Origin: Mogibacterium sp.
Lineage (GTDB): Bacteria; Bacillota; Clostridia; Peptostreptococcales; Anaerovoracaceae
Length of the DNA: 64,000 bases
NCBI GenBank assembly: GCA_017403955.1
Contig: JAFRDH010000010.1
Span: 1-64,000, forward strand
Direction of reading: 5' to 3'
Below are positions 61,493 through 64,000 of the stretch, one piece after another (positions within the stretch are counted from its first letter, which is position 1; the number at the start of each line of letters is the position of its first letter). Made by a program: the position numbers and the translations under genes. The notes below the pieces were generated by a model, which was not told the origin of the DNA, searched no databases, and saw only the letters and a program-made list of their open reading frames with translations.

Positions 61493-64000
61493 TTAAGCGT
61501 TCTGGCTTCTCTTTTCTTCGATTGCTGCCTGTGCTGCTGCGAGTCTTGCGATTGGAACTCTGAATGGTGAGCAGGAAACGTAGTTCAGACCAACATTGTG
61601 GCAGAAGTGTACGGATGATGGATCTCCACCGTGCTCTCCGCAGATTCCGAGCTTGATGTTAGGTCTTGTCTTCTTTCCGCCATCAACAGCCATCTTAACG
61701 AGTTTGCCGATTCCGGACTGGTCGAGTGACTGGAACGGATCGTTCTCGAGGATTCCGTTTGCAACGTATTCCTTGATGATAGCGCCTGTGTCGTCTCTGG
61801 AGAATCCGAATCCCATCTGTGTCAGGTCGTTAGTACCGAATGAGAAGAATTCAGCTTCTTCTGCGATCTCATCAGCTGTAAGAGCAGCTCTTGGGATCTC
61901 GATCATGGTTCCTACCATGTACTTCATGTCAGAACCAGCTTCAGCGATCATCTTGTTAGCTACCTCAACGATAGTCTTCTTAACGAACTTGAGCTCGTTA
62001 ACATGTCCTACCAGCGGTACCATGATCTCAGGAACGATATCGAGGCCTTCCTCAGCGCGAACTTCGAGAGCTGCGGAGATGATAGCCTTTGTCTGCATTT
62101 CTGCGATCTCAGGATATGTTACAGCAAGTCTGCATCCACGGTGTCCGAGCATCGGGTTGAACTCGTGGAGTTCGAGAGTCTTGTTTACGATCTTCTCATA
62201 AGGGATTCCGAACTGCTCAGAAACCTGCTTGATGTCTTCGTCTGTCTTAGGCAGGAACTCGTGCAGAGGTGGGTCCAGGAGTCTGATTGTAACAGGTCTG
62301 TCGCCCATTGCCTTGTAGATTCCCTTGAAGTCTTCCTTCTGATATGGGAGAAGTCCTTCGAGAGCTTCTTTTCTTTCTTCTACTGTATCAGCAAGGATCA
62401 TTCTTCTGATCTTAGGAATTCTCTCATCCTCGAAGAACATGTGCTCTGTTCTGCAGAGTCCGATACCTTCAGCGCCGAATTCTACAGCCTGCTTAGCATC
62501 TCTTGGGTTATCAGCGTTAGTTCTTACCTTGAGTGTTCTAGCCTCATCAGCCCACTCCATGATCTGACCGAAGTCACCGGAGAGCTCAGGTGCAAGAGTC
62601 TTGATTGCTTCTGTGAATACGTTACCATCAGTACCGTTCAGGGAGATGCTGTCTCCTTCGTGATATACCTTGCCGGCAACTGTCATAGTCTTGTTAGCTT
62701 CGTCAACTACGATTTCCTTGCAGCCTGCTACGCAGCACTTACCCATTCCTCTTGCAACTACTGCAGCGTGGGAAGTCATACCGCCACGAGCTGTCAGGAT
62801 ACCTTCAGCAGCTACCATACCAGCGAGGTCCTCAGGGCTTGTCTCTTCTCTTACGAGGATGACCTTCTTGCCTTCTTCAGCGAATGCAGCAGCGTCATCA
62901 GCGGAGAATACGATCTGGCCTGTAGCAGCACCAGGAGATGCAGGAAGTCCCTTAGCTACAGGAGTAGCCTTCTTGAGTTCTTCAGCATCGAATACAGGGT
63001 GCAGCAGCTGGTTGATCTGATCAGGCTCAACTCTCATTACAGCTGTATCCTTGTCGATGAGACCTTCCTTTACGAGGTCTACAGCAACCTTAACTGCAGC
63101 TGCAGCTGTTCTCTTACCATTACGTGTCTGGAGCATGAAGAGCTTACGGTCTTCTACTGTGAACTCCATGTCCTGCATGTCTTTGTAGTGGTTCTCAAGA
63201 GTGTCAGCGATCTTCTCGAACTGTGAATATACTTCAGGGAAAGCCTGTGCCATCTCGGAGATAGGCTGAGGTGTTCTGATACCTGCTACTACGTCCTCAC
63301 CCTGAGCGTTTACGAGGAACTCACCAAAGAGCTTGTTCTCGCCGTTTGCAGGGTTACGTGTGAATGCAACACCGGTACCGGAGTTGTTTCCGCTGTTACC
63401 GAATACCATTGACTGTACGTTTACAGCTGTTCCGAGTGAATCGGAGATCTCGTTCAGCTTTCTGTAAAGAATAGCTCTGTCGTTATTCCATGATCTGAAT
63501 ACAGCCTTGATAGCCTCGAGGAGCTGTTCCTTTGGTTCCTGTGGGAACTCTCTTCCGAGCTCTCTCTTAACTACTTCCTTATATCCTGCGATTACTTCCT
63601 TGAGGTCTTCTGTTGTAAGCTCAACGTCGAATTCTACGCCGGCTTTCTTCTTCTGGCCATCAAATACTTCGTCAAAGTTTGACTTCTTGATTTCCATTAC
63701 GACATCGCCGAACATCTGGATAAATCTTCTGTAGCTGTCGTAAGCAAATCTTTCGTTATTTGTCTTCTTAGCAAGTCCTTCAACGGCTACATCATTGAGT
63801 CCGAGGTTGAGGATAGTATCCATCATACCAGGCATTGATACAGGTGCTCCGGATCTTACGGAAACAAGAAGTGGGTTCTCGTTGTCACCGAACTTCTTGC
63901 CCATTACTTCTTCGAGCTCAGCAATGTGCTCCCATACTTCATCGATAACTTCCTGAGCAAGAACGCCGCCGTCCTCAGTGTACTTTCTGCATACATCTGT
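61493..64000 (-). CDS. ppdK: Pyruvate, phosphate dikinase (5' end beyond the window)
   Basis: The frame is open to the window edge; the ATG at 63904 is internal, because the 32 codons before it continue the protein (TDVCRKYTEDGGVLAQEVID). About 835 of the usual ~875 residues are visible, so only about 40 N-terminal residues are missing. The phospho-His domain motif GGMTSHAAVVARGMGKCCVA and the PEP-domain Cys in LGICGEHGGDP are intact. The enzyme interconverts PEP, AMP and PPi with pyruvate, ATP and Pi. In anaerobes it usually serves PPi-linked glycolysis, in keeping with hppA and eno in this window. Confidence 0.96.
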   Translation of the reverse strand, partial: TDVCRKYTEDGGVLAQEVIDEVWEHIAELEEVMGKKFGDNENPLLVSVRSGAPVSMPGMMDTILNLGLNDVAVEGLAKKTNNERFAYDSYRRFIQMFGDVVMEIKKSNFDEVFDGQKKKAGVEFDVELTTEDLKEVIAGYKEVVKRELGREFPQEPKEQLLEAIKAVFRSWNNDRAILYRKLNEISDSLGTAVNVQSMVFGNSGNNSGTGVAFTRNPANGENKLFGEFLVNAQGEDVVAGIRTPQPISEMAQAFPEVYSQFEKIADTLENHYKDMQDMEFTVEDRKLFMLQTRNGKRTAAAAVKVAVDLVKEGLIDKDTAVMRVEPDQINQLLHPVFDAEELKKATPVAKGLPASPGAATGQIVFSADDAAAFAEEGKKVILVREETSPEDLAGMVAAEGILTARGGMTSHAAVVARGMGKCCVAGCKEIVVDEANKTMTVAGKVYHEGDSISLNGTDGNVFTEAIKTLAPELSGDFGQIMEWADEARTLKVRTNADNPRDAKQAVEFGAEGIGLCRTEHMFFEDERIPKIRRMILADTVEERKEALEGLLPYQKEDFKGIYKAMGDRPVTIRLLDPPLHEFLPKTDEDIKQVSEQFGIPYEKIVNKTLELHEFNPMLGHRGCRLAVTYPEIAEMQTKAIISAALEVRAEEGLDIVPEIMVPLVGHVNELKFVKKTIVEVANKMIAEAGSDMKYMVGTMIEIPRAALTADEIAEEAEFFSFGTNDLTQMGFGFSRDDTGAIIKEYVANGILENDPFQSLDQSGIGKLVKMAVDGGKKTRPNIKLGICGEHGGDPSSVHFCHNVGLNYVSCSPFRVPIARLAAAQAAIEEKRSQNA

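Noticed and set aside
62003-63226. A 407-codon open frame on the plus strand opposite ppdK
   Set aside because: It is fully antisense to a highly conserved enzyme, has a Ser/Leu/Cys-rich translation typical of antisense frames of biased genes, and has no ribosome binding site.
1-64000. tRNA, rRNA, CRISPR arrays or a replication origin
   Set aside because: No cloverleaf-like genes, rRNA segments, regularly spaced short repeats or DnaA-box clusters were noticed by eye; a covariance-model scan would be needed to exclude them fully.

Overview
The window reads as part of the chromosome of a strictly anaerobic Gram-positive bacterium of the class Clostridia. Supporting signs are the fusion of IspH to ribosomal protein S1, a trimeric NAD(P)-linked [FeFe] hydrogenase (HndA/HndC/HndD type), pyruvate phosphate dikinase, a K+-dependent type membrane pyrophosphatase, an Mrp-like cation antiporter, MurT/GatD-like genes, strong AGGAGG ribosome binding sites and BspA-like surface proteins. 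A family-level placement (for example near Mogibacterium/Anaerovoracaceae) is only a guess.

Left end (1-10300): one end of a horizontally acquired island inserted into comM (yifB), which is cut after about two thirds of its length. The island carries a nine-gene operon read leftward from 9443 to 513 and closed by a strong terminator at 451-490. In order it encodes an XRE regulator, a beta-class DNA methyltransferase, a BglII-like endonuclease with an altered active site, a ParB-like protein with a poly-Asp linker, a SNF2-type helicase, a DUF3883 nuclease-like protein, and three proteins resembling an ABC-three-component (ABC-3C) conflict module. Genes overlap or lie within about 22 bp, so this looks like one composite defence system. 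A SymE-like gene pair lies between it and the comM junction.

Core block (10255-24722): the yraN-comM remnant, a HAD phosphatase, then a leftward block with two tandem MurT/GatD-like pairs, a D-aspartate-ligase-like ATP-grasp protein, an NhaC antiporter and a K+ channel. Both GatD copies lack the glutaminase Cys and His and both MurT copies lack the partner Asp. These are therefore not ordinary lipid II amidases, and this is the second main candidate for undescribed biology. Upstream are eno and the ispH-rpsA fusion.

Energy block (24731-33630): a ten-gene Mrp/Mbh-like antiporter operon with three large antiporter-like subunits. MrpG carries a long basic repetitive tail, and an extra one-TM protein ends in a SAP/HeH-like motif. 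Divergently, a radical SAM gene and lexA share a promoter with a near-consensus LexA box between its -35 and -10. proC, a COG2426 membrane protein, an M18 aminopeptidase and the HndACD hydrogenase operon follow, then an S66 carboxypeptidase, galT and hppA.

Right end (48382-64000): a surface and signalling region with two BspA-like secreted proteins, a secreted CHAP/ricin-lectin protein, a lipoprotein, and a transmembrane Ser/Thr kinase with an extracellular Big2-like region next to an unknown protein with HTH-like segments. The window ends inside ppdK.
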